Positions 54,866-63,890 of a DNA stretch of 64,000 nt are shown here, piece after piece (within the stretch, counting starts at the first letter, position 1; every line of letters starts with the position of its first letter). The notes under the pieces were generated by a model. The model was not told the DNA's origin. It ran no database searches and saw nothing but the letters and a program-made list of their open reading frames with translations. The translations under genes were made by a program, and so were the position numbers. The stretch spans positions 44,098 to 108,097 of the forward strand of contig NZ_JAIEME010000003.1 in NCBI RefSeq assembly GCF_019752415.1. Reading direction: 5' to 3'. The DNA is from Nitrosomonas sp. Lineage in GTDB: Bacteria > Pseudomonadota > Gammaproteobacteria > Burkholderiales > Nitrosomonadaceae.

Positions 54866-56053
54866 ATGCCGAGTCACACAAAGAAAGTTGAGATTAATCT
54901 GGGGTATGCGTGCAATGCGAAATGTCCTTTTTGCTATTACTATGATTCCGTAGTCACCAGAACCAATGAAGATACGTTGACTACCGATGAAGCGATGCAG
55001 CAATTAAAACTAGCCAGAAATCTGGGTATCACAGAGATTGAGTTTACCGGTGGCGAAGCTACGCTGCGTAGTGATTTACCGGCGTTGATCACTTATGCCA
55101 AGAAAGTGCTTGGCTTCTCCATTGTTTGCCTGATTACCAATGGTATTCGGTTGTCCAAAATGGATTATGCCGTCAGTCTGGTTGCTGCCGGTATCGATGA
55201 CATTCTGTTCAGTATTCATGGGCATGATGCCCATACGCATGATGATTTGACGAAAGTACCGAGAAGTTTCCATCACATCATGCAAGCCATCGATAACGCC
55301 AATGAGCTAGGTATCCGTGTGCGCACCAATACGGTAGTTTGCAAATCGAATCATCAGCATCTGACTAAAATCATGCGGCTATTAATTGATAAGCAAGTCG
55401 ATAATATTAACTTTGTGATGTTCAACCCGGTATTGCAGGCAAAAAACATTGATATCGTTCAAGAAGTGTATGTCAACTATGCTGATGCAGGCCGGGAAAT
55501 CATTCGCGCCATCCAGTCATGCGAAGCTGAATTGCCCCACTTCAACGTAAGATACATGCCTTTTTGTTTTCTACCGGGTTATGAGCGATATGTTACCAAT
55601 ATGGATCAAATGACGTTTGATCCTGATGAGTGGGACAATTATGCGAGTTTTAGAATCAGAAAGGGCCGCTTGATATCCTGGCTATCTGCGGCGATGGGTA
55701 TTTTGAAAATACCCTACCTTCCATTTATTGTTCGACATGGCTGGAAAGCTACCTTTACGGCCGCGATCAGTCGATTTTATGTGATGAAAGATCGTGTCAA
55801 GACAAAACAGTGCAAACAATGTGCCTATGAGAATGTATGTGATTATCTTTATCGTCATTATTACGCTATTTATGGGGCAGCCAATATGATTCCGATAACA
55901 GGGAAGAAAGTGAATAATCCCGCGTGGATTATGAGCTCGGCGAAGATTCGTCAACCGGGTGTGTTGCCACAAAAGCCCAACCGATCGGCAAAGACACAAG
56001 ATTCCTTACCATGGAAGGATCCGGAAATCACGCGGCAAATCACTGGTGAATGA
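54866..56053 (+). CDS. Radical SAM protein with C-terminal Cys cluster motif
   Basis: The 395-residue protein starts MPSHTKKVEINLGYACNAKC; Cys16, Cys20 and Cys23 form the CxxxCxxC site of the radical SAM [4Fe-4S] cluster. The following EFTGGEATLRSDL near 59-71 is the GGE motif that binds SAM. Near residue 313 a CKQCAYENVC motif could bind an auxiliary cluster, as in SPASM or twitch domains. The substrate is unknown. It is co-directional with the heparinase-type gene (73 bases apart). The C-terminal 40 residues are basic and Pro-rich. Confidence 0.87.
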   Translation: MPSHTKKVEINLGYACNAKCPFCYYYDSVVTRTNEDTLTTDEAMQQLKLARNLGITEIEFTGGEATLRSDLPALITYAKKVLGFSIVCLITNGIRLSKMDYAVSLVAAGIDDILFSIHGHDAHTHDDLTKVPRSFHHIMQAIDNANELGIRVRTNTVVCKSNHQHLTKIMRLLIDKQVDNINFVMFNPVLQAKNIDIVQEVYVNYADAGREIIRAIQSCEAELPHFNVRYMPFCFLPGYERYVTNMDQMTFDPDEWDNYASFRIRKGRLISWLSAAMGILKIPYLPFIVRHGWKATFTAAISRFYVMKDRVKTKQCKQCAYENVCDYLYRHYYAIYGAANMIPITGKKVNNPAWIMSSAKIRQPGVLPQKPNRSAKTQDSLPWKDPEITRQITGE

Positions 56054-56126
56054 TGAGGATGATAGGGGTTGCCATTTTGAGATTCAATGTTGATCGATAC
56101 ACACAACGAATGCGCTGATATCATTC

Positions 56127-58025
56127 ATGTATCTCGAAGAATTCAAGTATCGCATGGTGAGAAAGGCATCGCTTGTCGGTATGTGGATCAGAATGCGGAT
56201 AGGTTACGGATTGCCATTCAAGAAAACGATCCTTGCAGACAATTACGGATTTTGTAATAGCAAACAACCCTGTTTGCCTTCTTTGCCTTGGAGTTACCCG
56301 GATTTTGACATATCAAAGCTCTCCGCAGCCGATAATGAATCCCTCGAAGGGGTCATTACAACCATAGCCGGGCCGCAGGACAACTGGCATAAAGAACCGG
56401 ATACCGGATTATTCTGGCCTGTTCAATTTTTTCCCCGAATCGCTTTCCATCCTGGCAATCCCGTTGGAGACATTCAGCGGGTTTGGGAGCGATCCCGATT
56501 ACAAAACCTGGTTACCCTTGGTCTGATTTGTCGAGTGACGCAGCATGCGAATGCGCAACACTTATTGATCCGAATGCTAGAAAAAAAAATGTTGTCATGG
56601 ATTGACGGGAACCCATGGCTTCTAGGCATACATTATATTTCCACCATGGAGTGCGCACTCAGGCTAATCAGTATTTGTCATGCATTGGATCTAATCAGAA
56701 ATCAAAAAGTCAGTCTGCAAGCCTGGCAAGGCGTGGTGTATCTGGTGCATAGCCATGCCTATTTTATCCGGCGCAGATTATGTCTTTATTCGTATGCTGG
56801 TAATCATACACTTGGAGAATGCGCAGGATTGATATATGCCGGCTTACTCTTTCCTGAACTACCCGACGCGCAAGATTGGTTGCAAACCGGATTGGATCAC
56901 ATGGAGCGGGAGGCCAATGTGCAAATACTTGCCGATGGCGGCAATCGTGAGCAATCGTTTTGTTATCTGACCATGATGGTCGATCTGTGTGGATTGGTAA
57001 CGGCGCTATTAAAACATTACGGCAAATCTGTGCCTGATGGCATTGAGCAAGCCTGGATACGCGGCAGCTTTTTTTTGCAAGCATTCGCCGCTTCTCCTGA
57101 CAGATTGCCCGCTATGGGAGACAGTGATGATGGGTATGCGCTATCTCGCCACCTTCAATTATCATGGCAACCAAACAGTCAATTTCCTGAATTATGCAGG
57201 AAACGCTTGCAAGTTTTTGAAGCATCAGGTTTTTCAAAGATCCAGGGTGAAACGGTGCATGGCAATATGCGTTTCACACACGGACAGCTTGGTATTGCGT
57301 GTGGATCCGGTCATGGACATGCTGATGCCTTGTCGGTCTGCTGGGATCTGGGTGATAAGCCGACCCTGATCGACCCAGGAACCTATCTCTACGATCGAGA
57401 TCCGCATTTTAGACGCTATTTCCGCGGCACATCAGCGCATAACACGATTATCGTCAACGCCTTTGATCAGGCGCTGCAAAATACCCAAACATCCTTTGGC
57501 TGGCTACAACCCTATAGGGCCGAATTAGTTTGGCAGCAAAACGATCTAGAGGGGAGAATCCTACTATTAGCCTGTCATAATGGTTATGCCGGAATGGGAA
57601 TCACACACTGGCGAGCGTTGATCTATGATTGTCGATTCGGTTGGGCAATTTGGGATTGCGTCCATGGCACGGGAGAACACCATTTGGCAATGCACTGGCA
57701 CGTGGATGCGCCGATTGAAAGATCTCGCGGTGAATGGATAGTTGATTGTGCGAGTCAGCCCTGGTTCATCCGCATAGAAGGCGGAAAATCCGATCGTTAT
57801 TGTGGTAACGAGGATTTGCCATTAGGATGGATTTCCAGAAAATATGCATCGCGAGAACCGATAAACACTATTAAAGCCGAGGTACGTACGCAACTGCCAC
57901 ATGAATTCCTGACCATCATCAGTCCGCAACTAGTCATTCCAACGGAATTGTTTATTGATGATACATTGATCCAAAAGCTGCGGAATCATTGTAAGCGCGG
58001 AGTTGGTGTTCAAGTCCAGCATTGA
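56127..58025 (+). CDS. Heparinase II/III-family protein
   Basis: The 632-residue protein has the alpha/alpha toroid plus beta-sheet layout of heparinase II/III-type lyases. The helical half carries YSYAGNHTLGECAGLIYAGL near 222-241. The C-terminal half has GHGHADALSVCWD near 393-405, where His and Asp serve metal or catalysis, and GTSAHNTIIVNAFDQ near 438-452. Such proteins occur in exopolysaccharide gene clusters and cleave or process uronate-containing polymers. No signal peptide is evident at the chosen start, so it may act in the cytoplasm or start elsewhere. It follows the radical SAM gene. Confidence 0.85.
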   Translation: MYLEEFKYRMVRKASLVGMWIRMRIGYGLPFKKTILADNYGFCNSKQPCLPSLPWSYPDFDISKLSAADNESLEGVITTIAGPQDNWHKEPDTGLFWPVQFFPRIAFHPGNPVGDIQRVWERSRLQNLVTLGLICRVTQHANAQHLLIRMLEKKMLSWIDGNPWLLGIHYISTMECALRLISICHALDLIRNQKVSLQAWQGVVYLVHSHAYFIRRRLCLYSYAGNHTLGECAGLIYAGLLFPELPDAQDWLQTGLDHMEREANVQILADGGNREQSFCYLTMMVDLCGLVTALLKHYGKSVPDGIEQAWIRGSFFLQAFAASPDRLPAMGDSDDGYALSRHLQLSWQPNSQFPELCRKRLQVFEASGFSKIQGETVHGNMRFTHGQLGIACGSGHGHADALSVCWDLGDKPTLIDPGTYLYDRDPHFRRYFRGTSAHNTIIVNAFDQALQNTQTSFGWLQPYRAELVWQQNDLEGRILLLACHNGYAGMGITHWRALIYDCRFGWAIWDCVHGTGEHHLAMHWHVDAPIERSRGEWIVDCASQPWFIRIEGGKSDRYCGNEDLPLGWISRKYASREPINTIKAEVRTQLPHEFLTIISPQLVIPTELFIDDTLIQKLRNHCKRGVGVQVQH

Positions 58026-58280
58026 GAATTTTATTTCTTGCTTACTCTCGCAAAAAATAACCATACCTGTTGTTGTGAAGCTTTGTTCGAAAAAATATGC
58101 CGACGAATGGAAGTACCTACCTGCCAATATTAAGGCGATTGTGGCTTTAAGTTTCTCCTAAACAAATCCTAACACTGAATTTCGTTTTAACCGGCATCGT
58201 GTTACTCTTTATCCTGCATTTTTCAATTTTTTCTGCTTAAACTTGCTACTTTCAAAATCCAATTACACTAACAATTTGCT

Positions 58281-58781
58281 ATGAACCAGAATAAAAAGAT
58301 AAAAGTATTATTTGTCTGCATGGGGAATATTTGCCGGTCGCCGACAGCCGATGCGGTTTTCCGGCATTTAGTCAAAGCAGCCGGTGTTGATCATCTAATC
58401 CACGTGGATTCTGCGGGCACACACGCGTATCACATTGGTAATCCGCCGGATCACCGCGCCCAAAACACAGCACTGCAGCGCGGCTACAAAATGCATGATT
58501 TACGGGCTCGTGCAGTTCAATCAAACGATTTTGAGGAATTCGACTACATTCTTGCGATGGATAAGGAAAATCTTTCTTTACTGCAACAACGAAGCCCTCA
58601 GCAACACCTCAGTAAAATTCAATTATTCATGCAGTACAGTACCCAAGCTGAACCGGATGTCGAGGTGCCCGATCCGTACTTCGGCGGGAATCAAGGCTTT
58701 GAACTGGTATTGGATATGGTTGAGGAAGCCAGCCAGGGTCTGTTGGTGCATCTTCGCAATAATAAAAAGGAAACATTCTGA
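58281..58781 (+). CDS. Low-molecular-weight protein-tyrosine phosphatase
   Basis: The 166-residue protein has the phosphatase loop [11 protein letters not shown] near residues 13-23 (CxxxxxR with Cys and Arg in place) and the general-acid motif VPDPYFGG near 130-137. Such enzymes (Wzb/Etp type) dephosphorylate tyrosine kinases that control polysaccharide export, fitting the genes just upstream. It also overlaps the following alcohol dehydrogenase gene by one base (TGATG), so the pair is translationally coupled. Confidence 0.93.
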   Translation: MNQNKKIKVLFVCMGNICRSPTADAVFRHLVKAAGVDHLIHVDSAGTHAYHIGNPPDHRAQNTALQRGYKMHDLRARAVQSNDFEEFDYILAMDKENLSLLQQRSPQQHLSKIQLFMQYSTQAEPDVEVPDPYFGGNQGFELVLDMVEEASQGLLVHLRNNKKETF

Positions 58782-59887
58782 TGAAAACAAGAGCCGCAGT
58801 TGCCTGGAAAGCCGGTCAGCCGTTAACGATTGAAGAAGTTGATTTGGAAGGCCCGAAATCCGGCGAAGTATTGGTAGAAATCAAAGCCACCGGCATTTGC
58901 CATACCGATTATTACACGCTTTCCGGTACGGATCCCGAAGGTTTGTTTCCTGCCATTCTCGGTCATGAAGGCGCCGGTGTGGTGGTGGATGTCGGCCCCA
59001 ACGTCAAATCTTTACGCAAAGGCGATCATGTCATTCCGCTCTACACACCGGAATGCCGCGAATGTAAATTCTGTCTTTCCAAAAAAACCAATCTGTGCCA
59101 AGCAATCCGCAGTACGCAAGGGCGCGGCGTGATGCCCGACAGTACCTCGCGTTTTTCTCTGGGTGGAAAACCACTGTTCCATTACATGGGCACGTCGACC
59201 TTCTCCAATTACACCGTTGTCCCTGAAATCGCATTGGCCAAAATTCGCAAAGAGGCACCATTCGATAAAGTGTGTTACATCGGCTGCGGCGTGACGACAG
59301 GCATCGGCGCGGTCATCTATACCGCCAAAGTGGAAGCAGGCGCCAATGTCGCGGTTTTCGGTCTGGGCGGAATCGGTCTGAATGTAATTCAAGGCGCACG
59401 CATGGTCGGCGCCGACAAAATCATCGGCATCGACATCAATCCGCAACGCGAAGCGATGGCGCGCAAATTCGGCATGACGCATTTCATCAATCCGAATGAT
59501 GTGCCTAATATCGTCGATGCCGTGGTGCAATTGACCGATGGCGGTGCTGATTACAGTTTTGAGTGTATCGGCAATACCAAAGTCATGCGGCAAGCCTTGG
59601 AATGTACGCACAAAGGCTGGGGGCGCAGTATCATCATCGGCGTGGCAGAAGCGGGTGCTGAAATCAGTACCCGTCCTTTCCAACTAGTGACCGGCAGAAA
59701 ATGGGAAGGCTCCGCTTTTGGCGGCGCGCGCGGCCGCACCGATGTACCGAAAATTGTCGATTGGTATATGGAAGGCAAAATTGACATCGATTCGCTGATC
59801 ACGCATACCCTGACGCTGAATAATATCAATGAAGGGTTTCGTTTAATGAAAACCGGCGAATCGATCCGCTCAGTAGTGATTTACTGA
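58781..59887 (+). CDS. frmA: S-(hydroxymethyl)glutathione dehydrogenase / class III alcohol dehydrogenase
   Basis: The 368-residue zinc enzyme oxidises the glutathione adduct of formaldehyde. It shows [12 protein letters not shown] near 37-48 (catalytic zinc Cys), [12 protein letters not shown] near 65-76, the structural zinc Cys quartet in [17 protein letters not shown], and the NAD site [15 protein letters not shown] near 190-204. The length and motifs fit class III ADH. It overlaps the phosphatase gene by one base and fghA follows after two bases, so the detoxification genes form one unit. Formaldehyde may arise from methanol produced by ammonia monooxygenase side reactions; that is inference. 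Confidence 0.95.
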   Translation: MKTRAAVAWKAGQPLTIEEVDLEGPKSGEVLVEIKATGICHTDYYTLSGTDPEGLFPAILGHEGAGVVVDVGPNVKSLRKGDHVIPLYTPECRECKFCLSKKTNLCQAIRSTQGRGVMPDSTSRFSLGGKPLFHYMGTSTFSNYTVVPEIALAKIRKEAPFDKVCYIGCGVTTGIGAVIYTAKVEAGANVAVFGLGGIGLNVIQGARMVGADKIIGIDINPQREAMARKFGMTHFINPNDVPNIVDAVVQLTDGGADYSFECIGNTKVMRQALECTHKGWGRSIIIGVAEAGAEISTRPFQLVTGRKWEGSAFGGARGRTDVPKIVDWYMEGKIDIDSLITHTLTLNNINEGFRLMKTGESIRSVVIY

Positions 59888-59889
59888 TC

Positions 59890-60732
59890 ATGACGCCACT
59901 GGAAACCCGCAGTCAGCATTCGTGTTTCGACGGAATACAAGGCTTTTACCAGCACCAATCGACTGTTATCGGTTTGCCGATGCGGTTCTCAGTGTACCAA
60001 CCGCCGCAAGCAAAATCCCAGCGCGTTCCGGTGCTGTTTTTCCTCGCTGGACTGACCTGCACCGAAGAAACCTTCATGATCAAAGCCGGTGCGCAGCACT
60101 ATGCCGCTGAATATGGGCTGATGCTGGTAACCATGGACACCAGCCCACGCCAGACCGGCATTCCGGGCGAAACCGGTAGCTGGGATTTCGGTGCGGGTGC
60201 AGGATTCTATCTGGATGCGACGGTTGAACCCTGGTCGCGCTATTACCGGATGGAAAGTTACGTCACGCAGGAACTGCGCAAAATCATTATCGAAAATTTC
60301 CCTGCCGATCAAAACCGCATGGGTATTTTTGGTCATTCGATGGGCGGGCACGGCGCATTGACATTGGCCCTGCGCTACCCGGACATTTACCGCTCGGTGT
60401 CGGCATTCGCCCCGATCTGCGCACCGATGCAATGTCCCTGGGGACAAAAAGCCTTCCGCAATTACTTGGGTGAAAATCAGGAAAACTGGCAGAAATACGA
60501 TTCGACCGCACTCATTGCCGCAGGTCATCGTGTTCCGGAACTATTGATAGATCAGGGATTGAACGATCAATTTCTGGACGAACAATTGCATCCGGATCGA
60601 TTGGAAAATGCCTGCGCCGCAGCCGGACAGAAACTGACATTGCGTTACCACCAGGACTACGACCACAGCTACTATTTTATCAATACGTTTATCGGCGAGC
60701 ATTTGAGCTATCATCGAGAGCAACTTGGATAG
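59890..60732 (+). CDS. fghA: S-formylglutathione hydrolase
   Basis: The 280-residue alpha/beta hydrolase (esterase D family) splits S-formylglutathione into formate and glutathione, the step after FrmA. The nucleophile motif GHSMGGHGALTLAL lies near residues 146-159 and the catalytic His is in HDHSYYFINTF-type context near the C-terminus (DYDHSYYFINTFI). The N-terminus has VFYQP-type residues (FSVYQPP) and the segment FLAGLTCTEETFM near 50-62. It starts two bases after frmA. Confidence 0.95.
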   Translation: MTPLETRSQHSCFDGIQGFYQHQSTVIGLPMRFSVYQPPQAKSQRVPVLFFLAGLTCTEETFMIKAGAQHYAAEYGLMLVTMDTSPRQTGIPGETGSWDFGAGAGFYLDATVEPWSRYYRMESYVTQELRKIIIENFPADQNRMGIFGHSMGGHGALTLALRYPDIYRSVSAFAPICAPMQCPWGQKAFRNYLGENQENWQKYDSTALIAAGHRVPELLIDQGLNDQFLDEQLHPDRLENACAAAGQKLTLRYHQDYDHSYYFINTFIGEHLSYHREQLG

Positions 60733-60874
60733 TTTGCGTGTTACATTTCAAATGTCATGGGGGATAGTATTGTGGATAAACAAGATTCGCGTTATTGCAA
60801 TTCATTGACAATATTCTTGATTCGCGACCTAACCCTGTCTTGCTAATTGCCGGAAAAACCAAGAGAGATACAAA

Positions 60875-61351
60875 GTGAATAAATATCTATTGGCATTATG
60901 TGCAAGCTTTATGCTTTTTTCATCATCAATCCTCGGCGCAGCTGAAGCTGATAGGTTTTTTGATGCTGCTTCAACACTTAATAGTCGAGGTAGTTCAATC
61001 GGAAAAACTATGAGTAAGTATACAAGTGAAACAAAGAAAAGTGGCCATGAACAACGACAGGCTGATTTGGTTTTACTTTGGTCAATAGCAGAAACAGGGA
61101 GCATGTGCGCAATTTTGAACGCAAATATAATTGGCGCCGCAGGGATGATGGATAAAAAATCTAGAAACAGCTACATGGAAATGGTCAATGATTCTATTAC
61201 TATATGCAAGAAAATTATAATAGAAAAGGCCAGATTCTTAGATGTCCTTCCACAGGTTAAAGATGACGAAGTAACCAAGCTATTTGCCACAGAACTCGCT
61301 TTCCAATTTCGGGAAATGGATCGAGAGTTCAATGCATTTACATCCAAGTAG
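60875..61351 (+). CDS. Exported hypothetical protein, cassette-like
   Basis: The 158-residue product starts at a GTG (60875), preceded by AAGAGAGATACAAA, and has a signal peptide (YLLALCASFMLFSSSILGAAE). The mature part is mostly helical with two Cys (SMCAILNAN and TICKKII) that could be bridged. No family is recognised. It is followed within 15 bases by an attC-like palindrome (61364-61430), and its codon use is more AT-rich than the neighbouring frmA-fghA genes. This fits an integron gene cassette. Confidence 0.7.
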   Translation: MNKYLLALCASFMLFSSSILGAAEADRFFDAASTLNSRGSSIGKTMSKYTSETKKSGHEQRQADLVLLWSIAETGSMCAILNANIIGAAGMMDKKSRNSYMEMVNDSITICKKIIIEKARFLDVLPQVKDDEVTKLFATELAFQFREMDREFNAFTSK

Positions 61352-61363
61352 TTTTGCGCAAAT

Positions 61364-61430
61364 ACTCATAACCCGGTGTTCGAGCGAGACGCCGCAAAAG
61401 TACGACGCCCCTCAACTTTACGGTATGAGT
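61364..61430 (+). other. Integron attC-like site after the first cassette-like gene
   Basis: ACTCATAAC (61364-61372) is complementary to GGTATGAGT (61422-61430) except for one base. Inside, GTTCGAGCGAGACGC is partly complementary to GACGCCCCTCAAC, the usual inner stem, with an asymmetric loop. The size of 67 bases and the place just after a stop codon fit attC. Confidence 0.55.
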
Positions 61431-61470
61431 AATCTGGAATTCTGGCTTACCTGTAAGAATAGTAAATTCA

Positions 61471-62313
61471 ATGATTGATTTGGAAAGGTCAAACAGACAA
61501 CGATTTGGATATGAAGCGATTAGCTCTCATGTTGAAGGAATCGAAAGAATTTATTCTAAATCAAACATTCGTATTACTCATCAATTATTTAGTCTGCTAA
61601 AAGATGCCAAAGATTTGGCTGCGCAATGGGCAGAAGGAAACATTGTTGAAACTGATATGAATAAATTATTCAACTCTCTTCATATTGAGAGAATCTATGG
61701 CGGAATTAAGCTATTGGACGGTTATGATAATAGAGAAAAATATTTAAAAGATCTTCTCAATGGAACTCTGGATTTTTTTCTTAGAGAGAGTTCGCATGCA
61801 AAAAGTATATTTTGGGAGCTGGAAGTATTTACAAAAATCAAGAAAGTCATACCTGATACTCATTTAAACGAGCCAGACATCGTTGTTGATATTGGCAGGT
61901 ATAGTATCGCCATACCCTGTAAAAAGATATTTTCAGAGAAGGGTGTTCCTAAGGTGCTCTCGAACGCAGTCTCCCAAATTGAAAAACAGCATGAGTTCGG
62001 TATTGTCGCTATAAATGTAGATGACCTTATCCCAGAAAGGGTGTTGTTAAAGGCGAGGACATTCCAAGAAGCTGGTAACAAATTGCACGACCAGAATATA
62101 AATTTTTTAAAACGATATGAACGTCATTTCTTAAAATATCTTTCTGCTAGCAGAATTATTGCAGTCATCGCATCTACATCTATGGTTACTGACATTTTGG
62201 ATGAATCACCAAAATTCAACAACTTTAGCCAATGGTCTATTTGGACTATCCCTGGATTGCAATCAGATCATAAAAAATCAATAGATGAATTTCGGAGCAA
62301 AGTAATCGGATGA
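61471..62313 (+). CDS. Hypothetical protein with degenerate restriction-nuclease-like core, cassette-like
   Basis: The 280-residue product has a helical N-terminal half and then a segment that matches the PD-(D/E)XK order: WELEVFTKIKK near 115-125, EPDIVVDIGRYSIAIPCKKI at 134-153, then a helix VLSNAVSQIEKQ. Asp136 and Lys151 are in place, but the acidic residue expected just before Lys151 is replaced (Pro149-Cys150-Lys151). Catalysis may be lost or use another residue. The gene is AT-rich and lies between two attC-like sites, so it behaves like an integron cassette. A defence or DNA-binding role is inference. Confidence 0.65.
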   Translation: MIDLERSNRQRFGYEAISSHVEGIERIYSKSNIRITHQLFSLLKDAKDLAAQWAEGNIVETDMNKLFNSLHIERIYGGIKLLDGYDNREKYLKDLLNGTLDFFLRESSHAKSIFWELEVFTKIKKVIPDTHLNEPDIVVDIGRYSIAIPCKKIFSEKGVPKVLSNAVSQIEKQHEFGIVAINVDDLIPERVLLKARTFQEAGNKLHDQNINFLKRYERHFLKYLSASRIIAVIASTSMVTDILDESPKFNNFSQWSIWTIPGLQSDHKKSIDEFRSKVIG

Positions 62314-62330
62314 CATTGTGTAATATTCCT

Positions 62331-62394
62331 CATAACAATCGCGTCAAATTCGACGCTCGTACCTCGTGTGCTTTACGCTAACGCTAACGTTATG
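62331..62394 (+). other. Integron attC-like site after the second cassette-like gene
   Basis: CATAAC (62331-62336) is the perfect inverse of GTTATG (62389-62394). Between them lie GCGTCAAATTCGACGC and a second GC-rich arm (CTTTACGCTAACGCTAAC). The site starts 18 bases after the stop codon of the nuclease-like gene. Arms and size (64 bases) fit attC, though the inner stem is weak. Confidence 0.5.
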
Positions 62395-62510
62395 CCTACT
62401 GACACCCGCATTGCTGACCAAAGCCTGGGACCAGGTCTAGAATTAAGAATTTTTTGTTTCTGTGAAGAACTACCCTGATGAGCCAAGGAAATTTTGTAAG
62501 TTATTGGTTT

Positions 62511-63113
62511 TTAGAATTTCCCAGCACGTAAAATTTCCGCCAATTGTGCCAGCGCCTTACCGCGATGACTAATTAAATTCTTCTGTTCAGCAGAGAGCTC
62601 AGCCGATGTTCTACCAAACTCGGGCAAAAAGAAATACGGATCGTAACCAAACCCCTCATCTCCCCGCGGTTGATCAATAATTTCACCATACCACGAACCA
62701 TCGACGATAATCGGTTGCGGATCATCGGCATGGCGTACCAGCACAATCACGCAATAATAATAAGCGCGCCGGTCTGAGTTATTTTTAAGCGCTTCAATCA
62801 ACTTCAGGTTATTGCGTTCATCGGACTTTGGCTCTCCGGCATAGCGCGCGGAATTCACGCCGGGTGCACCGTTTAAGGCGCTGACACAAATCCCGGAGTC
62901 GTCGGCCAGCGCCGGTAATCCTGAACAGCGGCTGGCATGGCGTGCCTTGGCTAGCGCATTTTCAACAAAGGTGCTATGCGGTTCATCAATTTCGCCCGCG
63001 TTAAAAGCCGATTGCGGTATTACTTCGATGGATAAAGGTGCCAGCAAGGTATTTATTTCACGTAACTTGCCTTGATTATTACTCGCGATAACCAGTTTTT
63101 CCAGCTTAGCCAT
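62511..63113 (-). CDS. rdgB: Non-canonical purine NTP pyrophosphatase (RdgB/HAM1)
   Basis: The 200-residue enzyme hydrolyses dITP, ITP and XTP to keep them out of DNA and RNA. It shows the substrate-binding [11 protein letters not shown] near residues 10-20, [22 protein letters not shown] near 69-90, and [20 protein letters not shown] near 154-173. The start overlaps the end of rph by eight bases; the same order is common in proteobacteria. Confidence 0.95.
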   Translation of the reverse strand: MAKLEKLVIASNNQGKLREINTLLAPLSIEVIPQSAFNAGEIDEPHSTFVENALAKARHASRCSGLPALADDSGICVSALNGAPGVNSARYAGEPKSDERNNLKLIEALKNNSDRRAYYYCVIVLVRHADDPQPIIVDGSWYGEIIDQPRGDEGFGYDPYFFLPEFGRTSAELSAEQKNLISHRGKALAQLAEILRAGKF

Positions 63114-63849
63114 GACTTGCCGTGTCCTGTGCCAAAACTTTTTTCTGTAAGGCGATGAGTTCTTGTATGCCCTGCTGCGCCATATCCAGCATGCTATCCA
63201 ATTCCTTGCGGCTGAATGCGGCTCCTTCCGCGGTTCCTTGTACTTCGATCATCCCCAGGTTTCCAGTCATCACCACATTCATATCCGTATCACACGAAGA
63301 ATCTTCAACATAATCCAGATCCAGCACTGGGATTCCCTGATGAATACCCACTGAAATCGCCGCCACATGGTCAATGATCGGCGTAGTTTCAATCAGTTGC
63401 CGGTAAATTAATTTCTCGACTGCGTCGTGCAAAGCTACAAAAGCCCCCGTGATACTGGCGGTCCGGGTGCCGCCATCGGCTTGAATCACGTCACAGTCGA
63501 TTTGAATGGTGCGTTCTCCCAATTGCTTTAAATCAACAACGGCGCGCAAAGCACGTCCGATCAGACGCTGAATTTCCATCGTGCGCCCCGATTGTTTGCC
63601 TTTAGCCGCCTCGCGTTGCATGCGTGAATGCGTTGAGCAAGGCAACATGCCGTATTCGGCAGTCAACCACCCCTGCCCCTGGCCTCTCAAAAACGGGGGG
63701 ACTTGTTCACTGATGCTGGCTGTGCAGACGACTTTGGTGTCGCCGCACTCGATTAAAATGGAACCGTCTGCATGCTTGGTATAGTGACGTGTGATTCTAA
63801 CGGGGCGGATTTGAGCGGGTGTGCGCTGGTAACTTCGTGTCATAGTCAA
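63106..63849 (-). CDS. rph: Ribonuclease PH
   Basis: This 247-residue phosphorolytic exoribonuclease trims tRNA 3' ends. It shows the RNase PH features [16 protein letters not shown] near residues 16-31, [13 protein letters not shown] near 64-76, [20 protein letters not shown] near 93-112, and [17 protein letters not shown] near 115-131. Length is normal. rdgB follows with an eight-base overlap. Upstream only about 150 bases are visible. Confidence 0.95.
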   Translation of the reverse strand: MTMTRSYQRTPAQIRPVRITRHYTKHADGSILIECGDTKVVCTASISEQVPPFLRGQGQGWLTAEYGMLPCSTHSRMQREAAKGKQSGRTMEIQRLIGRALRAVVDLKQLGERTIQIDCDVIQADGGTRTASITGAFVALHDAVEKLIYRQLIETTPIIDHVAAISVGIHQGIPVLDLDYVEDSSCDTDMNVVMTGNLGMIEVQGTAEGAAFSRKELDSMLDMAQQGIQELIALQKKVLAQDTASHG

Positions 63850-63870
63850 TAAAATTCCGGAGTGAAAAAC

Positions 63871-63890
63871 TGAAGGAAATGCTGATTAAT
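63871..63890 (+). repeat. Single arm of the AAGGA-CTGATT repeat family
   Basis: TGAAGGAAATGCTGATTAAT matches the arms of the repeats at 44407 and 51635. The opposite arm, if any, lies beyond the window. The following bases up to 64000 hold no gene. Confidence 0.35.

Noticed and set aside
59012..59683. 223-residue minus-strand frame inside frmA
   Set aside because: It lies fully opposite a secure gene and is rich in His and Asp as expected for the complement of its codons.
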